From Pseudomonas sp. SORT22 (lineage in GTDB: Bacteria > Pseudomonadota > Gammaproteobacteria > Pseudomonadales > Pseudomonadaceae): DNA of 64,000 nucleotides. The notes beneath the pieces are model-generated. The model was not told where the DNA came from and did no database searches. It was given only the letters and a program-made list of their open reading frames with translations. The position numbers were made by a program, and so were the translations under genes. Within the stretch, counting starts at the first letter, position 1. Each line of letters opens with the position of its first letter. Location of the stretch: positions 4,464,501-4,528,500 of the forward strand of contig NZ_CP071007.1 in NCBI RefSeq assembly GCF_018417635.1. The letters are read 5' to 3'. Shown here piece after piece: positions 35,188-44,844 of this stretch.

Positions 35188-36108
35188 TCAGCCAACAAAC
35201 CTTTCAAGAAACGCCCGCTGCTCAAGCCACGCCATCTCCTGCACCACCGGCCGAAAGCGCACCACCCTCCCCGGCAGCATCTGCGCCATCCTCGCCAGGG
35301 CCAACGGCGTCAACGCGCCCAAGCGTGGATAACCACCAATGGTCTGACGATCATTGAGCAGCACGATCGGCTGGCCATCCGGCGGCACCTGCACCGCGCC
35401 CAACGCAATCCCCTCGGAAATCATCGCCGGCCCCTGGTAGTGCAACACCGGCCCGAGCAAGCGCATGCCCATGCGATCAGCGCGGCTGTCGAGGGTCCAG
35501 TCGCGGTTGAACGCTTCAAACAGGCTTGTGCCGCTAAAATCGCCGATCTGCGCGCCGAGCAACAGATCAAGCGGCAACCTGTCGGTAAAGTCCGGCCATA
35601 ACGCCTCCGGCACTTCTTTGAGCGCCGCTGCCACACCGGCGTATTCCAGCGCTTGCCCCTTGGCCAGCGGCGAGCCCAAACCATCCAGCCCGCCGAGCGC
35701 TTCACGTACCACGCTGGCACAACTGCCCAGTACCTGCGGCGCCTTGAAGCCGCCCGGCGCGGCGATGTAGGCACGGGCGCCATGCAGCGGCGCATTCAGG
35801 CGCAAGCGCTGGCCCTTGCCCATGCTGAAGCTGCGCCAGGGCTTGAGCGGCTGGCCATCGAGGCGTGCGTCGAGGTCGGCGCCGGCCAGGGCCAGGCAAC
35901 AGTCCTGCTCGGCAATCAGGCTGAAACCACCGAGGGTGACCTCGACCACCGCGGCCTCGGGCGCGTTGCCCAGCAGCCAGTTGGCCCAGCGCATCGACAC
36001 CCAGTCCAGCGCCCCGCCCTGGGTCACGCCCAGGTGGCGCACACCAAAGCGCCCGGCATCCTGCAGCAGGCACAGCGGCGTGCTGGCCTCGATCGACAAG
36101 CGGCTCAT
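35188..36108 (-). CDS. pxpC: 5-oxoprolinase subunit PxpC (biotin-dependent carboxyltransferase fold)
   Basis: Subunit of ATP-dependent 5-oxoprolinase, 306 aa, of the KipA/AHS2 family. The N-terminus LLQDAGRFGVRHLGVTQGG is the family signature, and GPAMISEGIALGAVQVPPDG is also conserved. The enzyme opens 5-oxoproline (pyroglutamate) to glutamate. It overlaps pxpB by 4 bp and is the last gene of the pxp operon. Confidence 0.93.
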   Translation of the reverse strand: MSRLSIEASTPLCLLQDAGRFGVRHLGVTQGGALDWVSMRWANWLLGNAPEAAVVEVTLGGFSLIAEQDCCLALAGADLDARLDGQPLKPWRSFSMGKGQRLRLNAPLHGARAYIAAPGGFKAPQVLGSCASVVREALGGLDGLGSPLAKGQALEYAGVAAALKEVPEALWPDFTDRLPLDLLLGAQIGDFSGTSLFEAFNRDWTLDSRADRMGMRLLGPVLHYQGPAMISEGIALGAVQVPPDGQPIVLLNDRQTIGGYPRLGALTPLALARMAQMLPGRVVRFRPVVQEMAWLEQRAFLERFVG

Positions 36109-36809
36109 GCCTGTGCCTCCAGCGGGGTATCGTCGCCGCCCAGGTTGATGAAGGTGGCGCGCTCAACCGCCACGAAGCGCACCCGGTCACCCGGCTGCAA
36201 CAGGCTGTAGCCCTCGCGTTGACGGTCAAAAAGCTTGCTCGGGGTGCGCCCGATCAGGTTCCAGCCGCCGGGAGAAACCGCTGGATAAGCGGCGGTCTGG
36301 CGCTCGGCAATGCCCACGCTGCCGGCCGCCACGCGTTTGCGCGGGGTGGCCAGGCGCGGCGCGGCCAGGGCTTGTTCGACCAGGCCCATGAAGGCGAAGC
36401 CGGGGGCAAAGCCCAGGGCGAACACCTGGTACTCACGCTCGCTGTGGCGGCGAATGATGTCGGCCACCGATGTGTTGCAACGCTCGGCCAGCAGTTGCAG
36501 CTCCGGGCCGACACTTGGGTCATACCACACCGGAATCTCGTGCTGGCGGCCTGCGCTGCCAGGGTCCGGCTGCAAGTCGGTGAGCGCTTGCCGAATACAG
36601 GCCTGGGCCTCGGCCGGCGACAACTGGAGCAGGTCGAACTGCACCATCAGCGTGGTATAGGACGGCACCAGGTCGACCAGGCGCCCGGCAAAGGCGCTGC
36701 GCAGGCGCTGGCTGGCGGCAAGCAGCCAGGGCATGTTGCCTTCATCGATCTGGTCGAACAGGCGCACCATCAGGCTATCGATGGCCACTACTTCAATACG
36801 GTAGTTCAT
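36105..36809 (-). CDS. pxpB: 5-oxoprolinase subunit PxpB
   Basis: Allophanate hydrolase subunit 1-like (KipI/AHS1) protein of 234 aa, with the motifs [22 protein letters not shown] and [14 protein letters not shown]. It is the middle subunit gene of 5-oxoprolinase. The ATG at 36809 fits the family N-terminus ([19 protein letters not shown]); the longer frame runs into pxpA, which it overlaps by 4 bp. Order pxpA-pxpB-pxpC is the usual one. Confidence 0.93.
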   Translation of the reverse strand: MNYRIEVVAIDSLMVRLFDQIDEGNMPWLLAASQRLRSAFAGRLVDLVPSYTTLMVQFDLLQLSPAEAQACIRQALTDLQPDPGSAGRQHEIPVWYDPSVGPELQLLAERCNTSVADIIRRHSEREYQVFALGFAPGFAFMGLVEQALAAPRLATPRKRVAAGSVGIAERQTAAYPAVSPGGWNLIGRTPSKLFDRQREGYSLLQPGDRVRFVAVERATFINLGGDDTPLEAQA

Positions 36810-37558
36810 GGCACCGCCTGGGCATCGAGGGCCTGGCGAATCTGCCGCACGGCGGCGATCGAGCTGTCGTTGTCGCCATGCACGCACAGGGTATCGGCCT
36901 GCAGCAGCAACGCGCTGCCATCGCTGGCGCTCAGCGCCTCGCCGCGAGCCAGGCGCAGGGCCTGCTCGACAATCATCGCCGGATCATGGTGCACCGCCCC
37001 CGGCAAGCGCCGCGACAGCAAGTGGCCGCCGGCGTCGTAGGCGCGGTCGGCAAAGGCTTCGAACCACAGGGTTACACCGTACTCATCGCCCAAGGCCTGG
37101 GCCGCGCTGTTGTCGGCGGTGGCCATCAGCATCAGCGGCAACTGCCGGTCATAGGCGGCCACGGCTTCGAGCACGGCACGCAGCTTGAGCGGTTCGGCCA
37201 TCATGTCGTTGTACAGCGCGCCGTGGGGTTTGACGTAGGCAACCCGGGTACCCTGGGTACGGCAAATGCCGTCCAGGGCGCCGATCTGGTAATGCAGCAG
37301 GTCGCGAATCTCTTCGGCGCTACAGGCCATGGAGCGGCGGCCGAAGCCGGCCAGGTCCGGGTAGGCCGGATGGGCGCCGATGCGCACCTGGCTGGCCACG
37401 GCCAGGGCCACGGTCTTGCGCATGATCCCGGGGTCGCCGGCATGAAAACCGCAGGCAATGTTGGCGCAATCAACATAAGGCATGACCTGGGCATCCAGGC
37501 CCATGGTCCAGCTGCCAAAACTTTCACCCATATCGCAATTCAATAACAGGCGGCTCAC
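36806..37558 (-). CDS. pxpA: 5-oxoprolinase subunit PxpA (LamB/YcsF family)
   Basis: LamB/YcsF protein of 250 aa, first subunit of 5-oxoprolinase. The N-terminal [13 protein letters not shown] and internal [25 protein letters not shown] motifs are family signatures. The start is set at the GTG at 37558, which has AAGGAG 8 nt upstream; another in-frame GTG at 37567 would sit on top of that site. It lies 25 bp after the MFS transporter gene, in one operon. Confidence 0.92.
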   Translation of the reverse strand: MSRLLLNCDMGESFGSWTMGLDAQVMPYVDCANIACGFHAGDPGIMRKTVALAVASQVRIGAHPAYPDLAGFGRRSMACSAEEIRDLLHYQIGALDGICRTQGTRVAYVKPHGALYNDMMAEPLKLRAVLEAVAAYDRQLPLMLMATADNSAAQALGDEYGVTLWFEAFADRAYDAGGHLLSRRLPGAVHHDPAMIVEQALRLARGEALSASDGSALLLQADTLCVHGDNDSSIAAVRQIRQALDAQAVP

Positions 37559-37583
37559 GTGTGACACTCCTTCAGGCTCGGCC

Positions 37584-38870
37584 TTAATGGGCTTCTAATT
37601 GTTTGCCGCGGGTTTCCGGCAGGCTCAAGGCTGCCAGAATTACCACTCCGTAGGACACTGCGGCAAATCCGCCGATGCCCAGGCCCAGGGGAATCTTCTG
37701 GCTCAGCAAGCCGATCAGCAGCGGGAAGAACGCCGCCAGCGCGCGGCCGATGTTGTAGCAAAAGCCCTGGCCCGAGCCGCGGATGCGGGTGGGGAAGAGT
37801 TCGGTGAGAAACGCGCCCATGCCGCTGAAGATCCCCGAGGCGAAGAAGCCCAGGGGGAAGCCCAGCCAGAGCATGACGCCGTCGCTGACCGGCATCTGGG
37901 TGTAGAGCAGGACAATGATGAACGAACCGACGGCGAAGAGGATGAAGTTCTTTTTCCGGCCCAGCAGGTCGGTGAGGTAGGCGCTGATCACATAGCCGAT
38001 GTAGGAGCCGAAGATCACCATCGCCAGGTAGCCGCCGGTACCCAGTACGCTCAAGCCGCGCTCGTTCTTGAGGAAGGTCGGCAGCCACGAGGTGATGGCG
38101 TAGTAGCCGCCCAGGGCGCCGGTGGTCAGCAGCGAGGCGCGGATCGTGGTGAAGAGCATGCCCGGGGCGAAGATTTCATAAAAATGCGACGGCGCTGCGG
38201 TCTTTTCCGCGGCCTTGGCCTGCTGGTAGATCTCCGGGTCCTTGACCAGGCGGCGAACGAAAATCACGAACACCGCTGGCACAATACCCAGCAAAAACAG
38301 TGCGCGCCAGGCATCTTCCGGCGGCAACAGCGAAAACAGCACGGCATACAGGATCGCCGTCAGGCCCCAGCCGATGGCCCAGCCGGACTGCACCATGCCC
38401 ACTGCCTTGCCACGGTCCTGGGCGCGGATCACTTCGCCGATCAGCACGGCGCCGGCGGTCCATTCGCCACCAAAGCCGAAGCCCATCAGGGTGCGGGCGA
38501 TCAACAACTGTTCGTAGTTCTGGGCAAAGCCGCAAAGAAAGGTGAAGAAGGCGAACCACAGCACCGTCAATTGCAGGGTGCGCACGCGGCCGATGCGGTC
38601 GGAAAGGATACCGGCGATCCAGCCGCCCAAGGCCGAGGCGATCAGGGTGCTGGTGTGAATCAACCCGGCTTCGGCGGTGCTGATGCCCCACAGGGCGATC
38701 AGGGTGGGGATGACGAAGCTGAGCATCTGCGTGTCCATGCCATCGAGGCCGTAGCCGATCTTGCAGCTCCAGAAGGTCCGGCGTTCCTGCTTGTTGATGT
38801 TGCGGTACCAGTCGAATGGCCCCGCCACTGACCTGGCTTTGACCTGTTGCTGCACGCCCGATGGGTTCAT
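37584..38870 (-). CDS. MFS transporter of the pxp operon
   Basis: Major facilitator superfamily carrier, 428 aa, 12 predicted membrane helices. The loop 2-3 motif is [15 protein letters not shown] and the second-half signature [19 protein letters not shown] is typical of the sialate/aromatic acid:H+ symporter type. First gene of an operon with pxpABC, so it probably imports 5-oxoproline or a related pyrrolidone; this is inference from context. The ATG at 38870 has a GAGG site. Transcribed divergently from the LysR gene. Confidence 0.88.
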   Translation of the reverse strand: MNPSGVQQQVKARSVAGPFDWYRNINKQERRTFWSCKIGYGLDGMDTQMLSFVIPTLIALWGISTAEAGLIHTSTLIASALGGWIAGILSDRIGRVRTLQLTVLWFAFFTFLCGFAQNYEQLLIARTLMGFGFGGEWTAGAVLIGEVIRAQDRGKAVGMVQSGWAIGWGLTAILYAVLFSLLPPEDAWRALFLLGIVPAVFVIFVRRLVKDPEIYQQAKAAEKTAAPSHFYEIFAPGMLFTTIRASLLTTGALGGYYAITSWLPTFLKNERGLSVLGTGGYLAMVIFGSYIGYVISAYLTDLLGRKKNFILFAVGSFIIVLLYTQMPVSDGVMLWLGFPLGFFASGIFSGMGAFLTELFPTRIRGSGQGFCYNIGRALAAFFPLLIGLLSQKIPLGLGIGGFAAVSYGVVILAALSLPETRGKQLEAH

Positions 38871-38903
38871 GGTTGCCTCAGCTTGTTGGTATTGTTTTAA
38901 CGA

Positions 38904-38918
38904 CGACAACATGTGTCG
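38904..38918. promoter_or_regulatory. Candidate LysR-type binding site between divergent genes
   Basis: CGACAACATGTGTCG is an inverted repeat (CGACA-N5-TGTCG) in the 142-bp gap between the MFS/pxp operon and its divergent LysR gene. Interrupted palindromes of 15 bp are typical LysR sites. A related GTTGTCGTCC lies 30 bp away. Confidence 0.4.
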
Positions 38919-39012
38919 CGGCTTGAGGATCATTTTTCGACGCCCGCAGGTTGTCGTCCAACGAGAAAAACCAGCTGTCTGGCATAAGAAAAACTTGATC
39001 AGTGAGCGCGCC

Positions 39013-39924
39013 ATGAACCTCAAATTCCTCGAAACCTTCGTCTGGGTCGCCCGCCTCAAGAGTTTTCGCCTGACCGCCGAAAAACTCTTCACCACCCAGG
39101 CCTCGATCTCCAGCCGCATCGCCGCGCTTGAGGCCGATCTCGGGGTCAGGTTGCTGCTGCGCGACTCACGCGGCGTGAGCCTGACCCCGGAAGGCAGCAA
39201 GGTGCTCGAGTACGCCGAACAGATGCTCGACACCGCCAAGGCCCTCAAGCAATCGCTGGACAGCGACCGGGCCAAGGTCGGGCGCATTCGCATCGGCGTG
39301 ATGGACACGGTAATCCACACCTGGATGAGCCCGCTGGTGGCGGAGTTGATGGAGCGCTACCCGCAGGTGGAAATCGAGTTGATCGCCGATACGGCGCTTA
39401 ACTTGCGCGAACAACTGCAAAAAGGCTTTCTCGATGTAATCCTGCAAACCGACCTGTTGCGCCAGGAAAGCATCCGCAGCCTGGACCTGGCGCGCTACCC
39501 CATGGGCTGGATCGTCGCCAGCCAGTCAATCTACAACCGCGACTACGCCTCGCTGGCGGACCTGGCCCGCGAGCGCATCGTGACCTTTTCGAAAAATTCC
39601 CGCCCGCACCAGGAAGTGCTCAGCCTGCTGCAGGTCGAAGGGGTCGGCGCGCCACGGCTGAACTGCGTGAACTCGGTGGCGGCGATCACCCGGCTGTTGC
39701 GTGATGGTTTTGGTATTGGCGCCCTGCCACCGGCGCTGGTCAGCGAGGAACTGGCCCGTGGCGAGCTGATCCTGCTGCCGCTGGCCCGGCAGCCACCGAG
39801 CCTGGAGCTGGTGGTGGCCTGGCAGACCGGCGTCGAGCTGGTCGACGAGGTGGTGCAACTGTGCCGCAACGTGCTGGAGCGCTACGCCCGCGATGCCGGG
39901 CCGCAGCGCATCGTGCTGGTTTAG
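39013..39924 (+). CDS. LysR family regulator, likely of the pxp operon
   Basis: LysR-type regulator of 303 aa. The N-terminal helix-turn-helix (FLETFVWVARLKSFRLTAEK, then ASISSRIAALEADLG) is followed by a periplasmic-binding-like effector domain. Its divergent position next to the MFS/pxpABC operon suggests control of 5-oxoproline use. The ATG at 39013 starts the canonical MNLKFLETF; the frame extends upstream into non-coding DNA. The stop overlaps that of a convergent gene by 4 bp. Confidence 0.92.
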   Translation: MNLKFLETFVWVARLKSFRLTAEKLFTTQASISSRIAALEADLGVRLLLRDSRGVSLTPEGSKVLEYAEQMLDTAKALKQSLDSDRAKVGRIRIGVMDTVIHTWMSPLVAELMERYPQVEIELIADTALNLREQLQKGFLDVILQTDLLRQESIRSLDLARYPMGWIVASQSIYNRDYASLADLARERIVTFSKNSRPHQEVLSLLQVEGVGAPRLNCVNSVAAITRLLRDGFGIGALPPALVSEELARGELILLPLARQPPSLELVVAWQTGVELVDEVVQLCRNVLERYARDAGPQRIVLV

Positions 39925-40442
39925 CGCCAGCTCTCCTGCACCGCCTTGCGCCGCCCGCCGAGGGCCACCCAGCCGAGCAACAGCAGCAGGCTTTCGACCA
40001 CCAGCGCCAGCAGCAGCGCGCAGCTCAGGCCCCAGGCCAGGGCCTCGGGGTTGAGGAGGATCTGGTAGCGGTAAGCGTTGAGGGTTTCTTCGCGCAGTTG
40101 CGGGTTGGCGGTAACCAGCACATGCCAGGTTTTCGCCAGCCACGGGCCCTGCACGATCTGCCATTCCTGCTCGAACTGGCGATTGCGGATCAACAGGCTC
40201 TCGATGCTGTTGGCATCGCTGGTGAACACCGGGTCGTCGCTGCTGCGGTAATGGCGCACCAAGGCCTGCAGGTCGCCGTTGAAGAAGCGCTTGGCGGTGT
40301 CTTCAAAACCCTTGAGGCCTTCGCGCGATTCAAGCAGGTGCGCCTCGACCCGCTGGCTGTAATCGACGATATAGCCCGGCACCTGCAGCCCGACCAGCAA
40401 ACCGCAGGTAAACAACAGCAAGCGCAGGTAACTTCTGAACAT
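39921..40442 (-). CDS. DUF2937 family membrane protein
   Basis: Protein of 173 aa with an N-terminal membrane helix (YLRLLLFTCGLLVGLQVPGY), a periplasmic or soluble charged middle part and a C-terminal helix (CALLLALVVESLLLLLGWVA), the layout of DUF2937 proteins. Function is unknown. The start is the ATG at 40442, directly at the hydrophobic helix. It lies 11 bp after the amidotransferase gene, likely co-transcribed. Confidence 0.8.
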   Translation of the reverse strand: MFRSYLRLLLFTCGLLVGLQVPGYIVDYSQRVEAHLLESREGLKGFEDTAKRFFNGDLQALVRHYRSSDDPVFTSDANSIESLLIRNRQFEQEWQIVQGPWLAKTWHVLVTANPQLREETLNAYRYQILLNPEALAWGLSCALLLALVVESLLLLLGWVALGGRRKAVQESWR

Positions 40443-40453
40443 GGGGCTGATCC

Positions 40454-41230
40454 TTAGCTGGCCTGGCCTTCGGCGATGCATTCGCCACGGCGCCACAGGG
40501 CCCACTGGCCAGGTGCGTAGCGGTGCCAGGTTTCGTTCTCGGTGAGGGCCTCGGTGGCGATCACCGTGACCACATCGTTAGGGGTGGTTTCGGCCTGGAA
40601 GTCGACGATCATGTCGACGTCCTTCAGCCGTGCCGGGCCAAACGGCGCTCGGCGGGTGATGTGCACCAGCTTGGTCGAACAGAAGCAGAACAGCCAGTCG
40701 CCATCGCTGAACAGGCAGTTGAACACGCCCTTGCCACGGTATTCGGCGCAGGCCTCGACCAGCACCGGCAGCAATTGCTCGACCTCGACCGGTTCGGGGA
40801 AGGCTTCGCGCACGCGGTTGAGCAGGTCGCAAAACGCCGCTTCGCTGTCGGTGTCGCCAACCGGCCGATAGAAGGTCGCCTGGCCCTTGAACTCGCCGAG
40901 CTGGCCGTTGTGCGCAAAGCACCAGTTGCGCCCCCACAGCTCGCGCACGAACGGATGGGTGTTGGACAGGCAGACCTTGCCGACGTTGGCCTGGCGAATG
41001 TGGCCGATCACCACCTCGCTCTTGATCGGGTAGCGCTGCACCAGGTTGGCGACTTCCGACTCGCAGCTCGCCGCCGGGTCCTGGAACAGGCGCAGGCCAC
41101 GGCCTTCGTAGAAGGCGATGCCCCAGCCGTCACGGTGCGGGCCGGTGCGCCCGCCGCGCTGCATCAGCCCGGTGAAGCTGAAAACGATGTCGGTCGGCAC
41201 ATTGGCGCTCATGCCCAGTAATTCACACAT
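40454..41230 (-). CDS. Class II glutamine amidotransferase (YafJ-like)
   Basis: Ntn-hydrolase-fold amidotransferase of 258 aa. The catalytic Cys is residue 2 (MCELLGMSANVP), and GPHRDGWGIAFY, IGHIRQANVG and CFAHNGQLGEF complete the glutaminase site. YafJ-type proteins lack a synthetase domain, and their acceptor is not known. The ATG at 41230 is fixed by the need for Cys at position 2. Clustered with two membrane protein genes. Confidence 0.9.
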   Translation of the reverse strand: MCELLGMSANVPTDIVFSFTGLMQRGGRTGPHRDGWGIAFYEGRGLRLFQDPAASCESEVANLVQRYPIKSEVVIGHIRQANVGKVCLSNTHPFVRELWGRNWCFAHNGQLGEFKGQATFYRPVGDTDSEAAFCDLLNRVREAFPEPVEVEQLLPVLVEACAEYRGKGVFNCLFSDGDWLFCFCSTKLVHITRRAPFGPARLKDVDMIVDFQAETTPNDVVTVIATEALTENETWHRYAPGQWALWRRGECIAEGQAS

Positions 41231-41252
41231 GCTTGGCTGCTCCGGGCAAAGG

Positions 41253-41744
41253 CTACAGGCGCGGCTCGACCCGCGCGCCACTGCCGCCCAGCGGCGCTGC
41301 AGGTGGCGGGTTACGGTAGCGGTCGCTGCGCTCGGCGGCGAACGGCTCATCGCTCACAGGCTCGTCCGCTTCACGTTGCGCGGCGGCTTGCGCCTGCTCG
41401 CGGCGGGCCCTGGCACGGCGCTCGAGCGGCCAGCGGATGAGCACGAACAGCGCATACAGGGCAAAGGCAATCATGCCGTACATGGCCAGGTCGGCTGCGG
41501 CGCGCAGGGCGTTGTTGCCGACCTTGAACAGGGTGTCGAGAGCGGCAATGGCGATGGCCGGGGCGAACTTTTCTTTCACCGGGTCGACAATGGTCGGGGT
41601 CAGCAGCAGCACCGCCATCAGCACCCGCAGCGGTTCGCGCAACCAGCGCCACATCCATGAGGTCAGGCGAAAGCCCACCAGCAGGCATCCCAAGGCGGCA
41701 AGGGCGTAGAGGCCCCAGGCGAGCAGATAGTCGTTCTCGGTCAT
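41253..41744 (-). CDS. Conserved hypothetical membrane protein, 163 aa
   Basis: Protein of 163 aa with two N-terminal hydrophobic helices (LLAWGLYALAALGCLLVGF and LRVLMAVLLLTPTIVD), one further helix (LAMYGMIAFALYALFVLIRW) and a charged, Ala- and Pro-rich C-terminal tail. Not recognised as a known family. It precedes the amidotransferase gene by 22 bp on the same strand and is divergent from oligopeptidase B. Confidence 0.72.
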   Translation of the reverse strand: MTENDYLLAWGLYALAALGCLLVGFRLTSWMWRWLREPLRVLMAVLLLTPTIVDPVKEKFAPAIAIAALDTLFKVGNNALRAAADLAMYGMIAFALYALFVLIRWPLERRARARREQAQAAAQREADEPVSDEPFAAERSDRYRNPPPAAPLGGSGARVEPRL

Positions 41745-41828
41745 GGTGTCCGTGGCAAGCTAGGCAAATAGACGCTTATGATAAACACTTTTCCGCGCGC
41801 AGGCGCCCCCCAGCCAAGAGAACCCCGC

Positions 41829-43880
41829 ATGTCCGCAGACGCCACCGCTCCCCGTGCCCCGATTGCCCGCAAGGCCGAAGGTGCCGACCCCTATGCCTGG
41901 CTGCAGCAGCGCGACACCCCCGAGGTGCTGGCGTACCTGAACGCCGAGAACGCCTATCAAGAGGCGCAGCTGGCCGCTCAGGCGCCGCTGCGCGAGCAAC
42001 TGTTCGAAGAGATCAAGGCGCGCATCCTCGAGACCGACCTGTCGCTGCCCTCGCCCTGGGGCCCGTACCTGTACTACACGCGCACCACCGCCGGTGACGA
42101 ATACGCCCGCCACTACCGCTGCCCGCGCCCGGCCGACGACTCCAATACGGTCGATGAAAGCCGCGAAGAGCTGCTGCTCGACCCCAATGAACTGGCCCAG
42201 GGCGGCTTTCTGTCCCTCGGTGCCTTCAGCATCAGCCCCGACCACCAGCGCCTGGCCTACAGCCTGGACACCACGGGCGACGAAATCTACACCCTGTTCG
42301 TCAAGGAACTGGCCAGCGGCGCCATCGAGCAACTGCCGTTCGAGGACTGCGACGGCAGCATGACCTGGGCCAACGACAACCAGACGCTGTTCTTCGCCGA
42401 GCTGGACGACACCCATCGCCCGCACAAGCTGTTGCGCCATCGCCTGGGCAGCGGCAGCGTTGCACCCGTGTATGAAGAAACCGACGGTCGTTTCTTTCTG
42501 CACTGCTACCGCGCCAGCTCCGAGCGCCAGCTGATCCTGCTGCTCAACAGCAAGACCACCAGCGAAGCCTGGGTGCTCGACGCCGAACATCCCGAGCAGG
42601 CCTTCACCTGCCTGGCGCCGCGGGTCGAGGGCCACGAGTACTACCCTGACCACGGCCAGCTCGAAGGCCAGTGGCGCTGGTTCATCCGCAGCAACCAGGA
42701 CGGCATCAACTTCGCCCTGTACCAGGCCCAAGCCGATAGCGTGCCGAGCCGCGAGCAATGGCAACTGCTGGTGGCCCACCGCGACACGGTGATGCTCGAA
42801 GGCCTGACCCTCAACGCCAGCGCCCTGACCCTGAGCCTGCGCGAAGGCGGCCTGCCGATCATCGAGGTGCGCCCACAAGGCCTGCCGGCCTACCGCGTCG
42901 AGCTGCCAGACGCTGCCTACAGCTTGTACGTGCAGGACAGCCTGGAGTTCGTCAGCCCGCGCATCCGCCTGCGTTACCAGTCGCTCAACCGCCCGGCCCA
43001 GGTACGCCAACTGGAGCTGGCCAGCGGCGCCCAGCAAGTGCTCAAGCAAACCCCGGTGCTCGGCCCGTTCGACCCGGATGCCTACGTCAGCCAGCGCCTG
43101 TGGGCCACTGCCGCCGACGGCACCCAGGTACCGATCAGCCTGGTGCAGCGCCGCGCCGACGTCGGCAAGCCGGTGCCGCTGTACCTGTACGGTTATGGCG
43201 CCTATGGCGAAAGCCTCGACCCGTGGTTCTCCCACGCCCGCCTGAGCCTGCTCGAACGCGGCGTGGCCTTTGCCATCGCCCACGTGCGTGGTGGCGGCGA
43301 GCTGGGTGAAGCCTGGTACCGCGCCGGCAAGCAGGAGCACAAGCACAACACCTTCGGCGACTTCATTGCCTGCGCCGAACACCTGATCGCCCAGGGCGTT
43401 ACCTGCGCCGGGCAACTGGCGATCAGCGGCGGCAGCGCCGGTGGCCTGCTGATCGGCGCAGTACTCAACCAGCGCCCGGAGCTGTTCAAGGCGGCGATTG
43501 CCGAAGTGCCGTTCGTCGACGTGCTCAATACCATGCTCGACCCGGAACTGCCGCTGACCGTCACCGAATACGACGAGTGGGGCAACCCCGAAGAACCCGA
43601 GGTGTACGAGCGGATCAAGGCCTACGCACCCTATGAAAACGTCCGCGCCCAGGCCTACCCTGCCCTGCTGGTGATCGCCGGTTACAACGACAGCCGCGTG
43701 CAGTACTGGGAAGCGGCCAAGTGGGTGGCGCGGCTGCGGGTGACCAAGACCGACGACAACCTGCTGCTGCTCAAGACCGAAATGGGCGCCGGCCACGGCG
43801 GCATGAGCGGACGCTACCAGGGGCTGCGCGATGTGGCGCTGGAGTATGCGTTCGTATTTAACGTGCTGGGCGTGGTGTAA
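41829..43880 (+). CDS. ptrB: Oligopeptidase B (S9 family peptidase)
   Basis: Cytoplasmic serine oligopeptidase of 683 aa that cuts after basic residues in small peptides. The N-terminal beta-propeller is followed by the catalytic domain with the nucleophile in ISGGSAGGLLIGA, the acid in YNDSRVQYWEAAKW and the His in GAGHGGMSGRY; EYDEWGNP is typical for the subfamily. The start at 41829 (MSADATAPRAP) follows AAGAGA; a longer frame from 41778 is not family-like. Stand-alone gene ending at a REP. Confidence 0.93.
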   Translation: MSADATAPRAPIARKAEGADPYAWLQQRDTPEVLAYLNAENAYQEAQLAAQAPLREQLFEEIKARILETDLSLPSPWGPYLYYTRTTAGDEYARHYRCPRPADDSNTVDESREELLLDPNELAQGGFLSLGAFSISPDHQRLAYSLDTTGDEIYTLFVKELASGAIEQLPFEDCDGSMTWANDNQTLFFAELDDTHRPHKLLRHRLGSGSVAPVYEETDGRFFLHCYRASSERQLILLLNSKTTSEAWVLDAEHPEQAFTCLAPRVEGHEYYPDHGQLEGQWRWFIRSNQDGINFALYQAQADSVPSREQWQLLVAHRDTVMLEGLTLNASALTLSLREGGLPIIEVRPQGLPAYRVELPDAAYSLYVQDSLEFVSPRIRLRYQSLNRPAQVRQLELASGAQQVLKQTPVLGPFDPDAYVSQRLWATAADGTQVPISLVQRRADVGKPVPLYLYGYGAYGESLDPWFSHARLSLLERGVAFAIAHVRGGGELGEAWYRAGKQEHKHNTFGDFIACAEHLIAQGVTCAGQLAISGGSAGGLLIGAVLNQRPELFKAAIAEVPFVDVLNTMLDPELPLTVTEYDEWGNPEEPEVYERIKAYAPYENVRAQAYPALLVIAGYNDSRVQYWEAAKWVARLRVTKTDDNLLLLKTEMGAGHGGMSGRYQGLRDVALEYAFVFNVLGVV

Positions 43881-43917
43881 ATCGGAAAATTTGTTGTCTG
43901 AGTCACCGCCCGCCCCT

Positions 43918-43941
43918 GTAGGAGCGGGCTTGACCCGCGAT
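43918..43941 (+). repeat. REP element (single)
   Basis: GTAGGAGCGGGCTTGACCCGCGAT, one forward copy, between ptrB and the cyclic nucleotide-binding gene. It can form a short hairpin (GCGGG/CCCGC). Confidence 0.85.
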
Positions 43942-43975
43942 TATCAGACACCACAAAACTAAAAGAACGACGCAA

Positions 43976-44449
43976 ATGCCTGAACCCACCCACCTCAACA
44001 ACGAAATCCGCGACATGCTCATGGACTGCGGCCTGTTCGACCAGTTGCTGCCTGTCGACTTCCAGGCCGCCGCCGGCTATTTCAGCATCAGCAGCATGAG
44101 CGAAGGTGAAGAAATTTTCCGCGAAGGCGATGCCGGCACCTTCATGTGCATCATCCACCACGGCGTGGTGTCGGTACGCAAGACCGACGCCGAGCAGCGC
44201 CAGGTCGAAATCGCCACCCTGCGCAAGGGCCGTGCCTTCGGCGAAATGGCCGTGCTCGACGGTGAACGGCGCTCGGCCAGTTGCATTGCCGCCAGCGACT
44301 GCCAACTGCTCAACCTGGGCAAGGACTCGCTGGAAAAGATGCTCAACGACGCCCCGAAGATCGCCGCCAAGATCATCCGCGCCCTGGCCGTGGCCTTGTC
44401 GCGGCGCCTGCGCATGCAGGACGGCCAGCGTCTGGCGCAGCAGGTCTAG
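43976..44449 (+). CDS. Stand-alone cyclic nucleotide-binding domain protein
   Basis: Protein of 157 aa consisting of a single cNMP-binding domain. The phosphate-binding cassette GRAFGEMAVLDGERRSASCIA keeps the Gly-Glu and the Arg-Ser-Ala needed for cAMP or cGMP binding. No helix-turn-helix, kinase or membrane part is attached, so it must act through a partner or as a sensor only. The last 4 bp overlap a convergent gene. Confidence 0.88.
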   Translation: MPEPTHLNNEIRDMLMDCGLFDQLLPVDFQAAAGYFSISSMSEGEEIFREGDAGTFMCIIHHGVVSVRKTDAEQRQVEIATLRKGRAFGEMAVLDGERRSASCIAASDCQLLNLGKDSLEKMLNDAPKIAAKIIRALAVALSRRLRMQDGQRLAQQV

Positions 44450-44718
44450 TCGCCCTTGCCCTTGCTGTTGTCCGGATTCAGGCCGGGCAACGGCTGGTCC
44501 TTGGGTGGAGCGGGCAGCGGCATCGGCGGCAGCAATGGCGAGCCCGGTCGCGCATCACCGGCCCGCGGCGGCGTACTTGGCGTCACCTGCGGATAGGGTG
44601 TTGGCGTGGCGGTGCCCGGCGCCCCCGGCACCGGCGTGGCCAGCCGCGGTTGCAGCTCGGCGGCCACGGTGCTTTGCAGGCTGGCACAGATCAGTACGGC
44701 AATGATCGCGTAACGCAT
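44446..44718 (-). CDS. Secreted proline-rich small protein
   Basis: Exported protein of 90 aa with a signal peptide (MRYAIIAVLICASLQSTVAA) followed by a low-complexity chain rich in Pro, Gly, Thr and Leu (PPMPLPAPPKDQPLPGL). No known family was recognised. Proline-rich periplasmic proteins of this type may span the periplasm or be disordered. An AGGAG sequence precedes the ATG. Confidence 0.7.
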   Translation of the reverse strand: MRYAIIAVLICASLQSTVAAELQPRLATPVPGAPGTATPTPYPQVTPSTPPRAGDARPGSPLLPPMPLPAPPKDQPLPGLNPDNSKGKGD

Positions 44719-44844
44719 GCGCAGGCTCCTTGAGGGTCCTGGCTACAGGCTACTCCCACCGCGCACGGTTTGCCTGTCCGAATTGCCCGCCATCGGGCTA
44801 AACTTCAAGGCATAACCGTAACAAGCCCGAGAAAAGGTAATCCC

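Noticed and set aside
41760..43796. A 678-codon open frame on the minus strand opposite oligopeptidase B
   Set aside because: It mirrors the codon positions of ptrB, has low-complexity Gly/Val/Gln/Ala composition and no motif; such shadows are common at this GC content.
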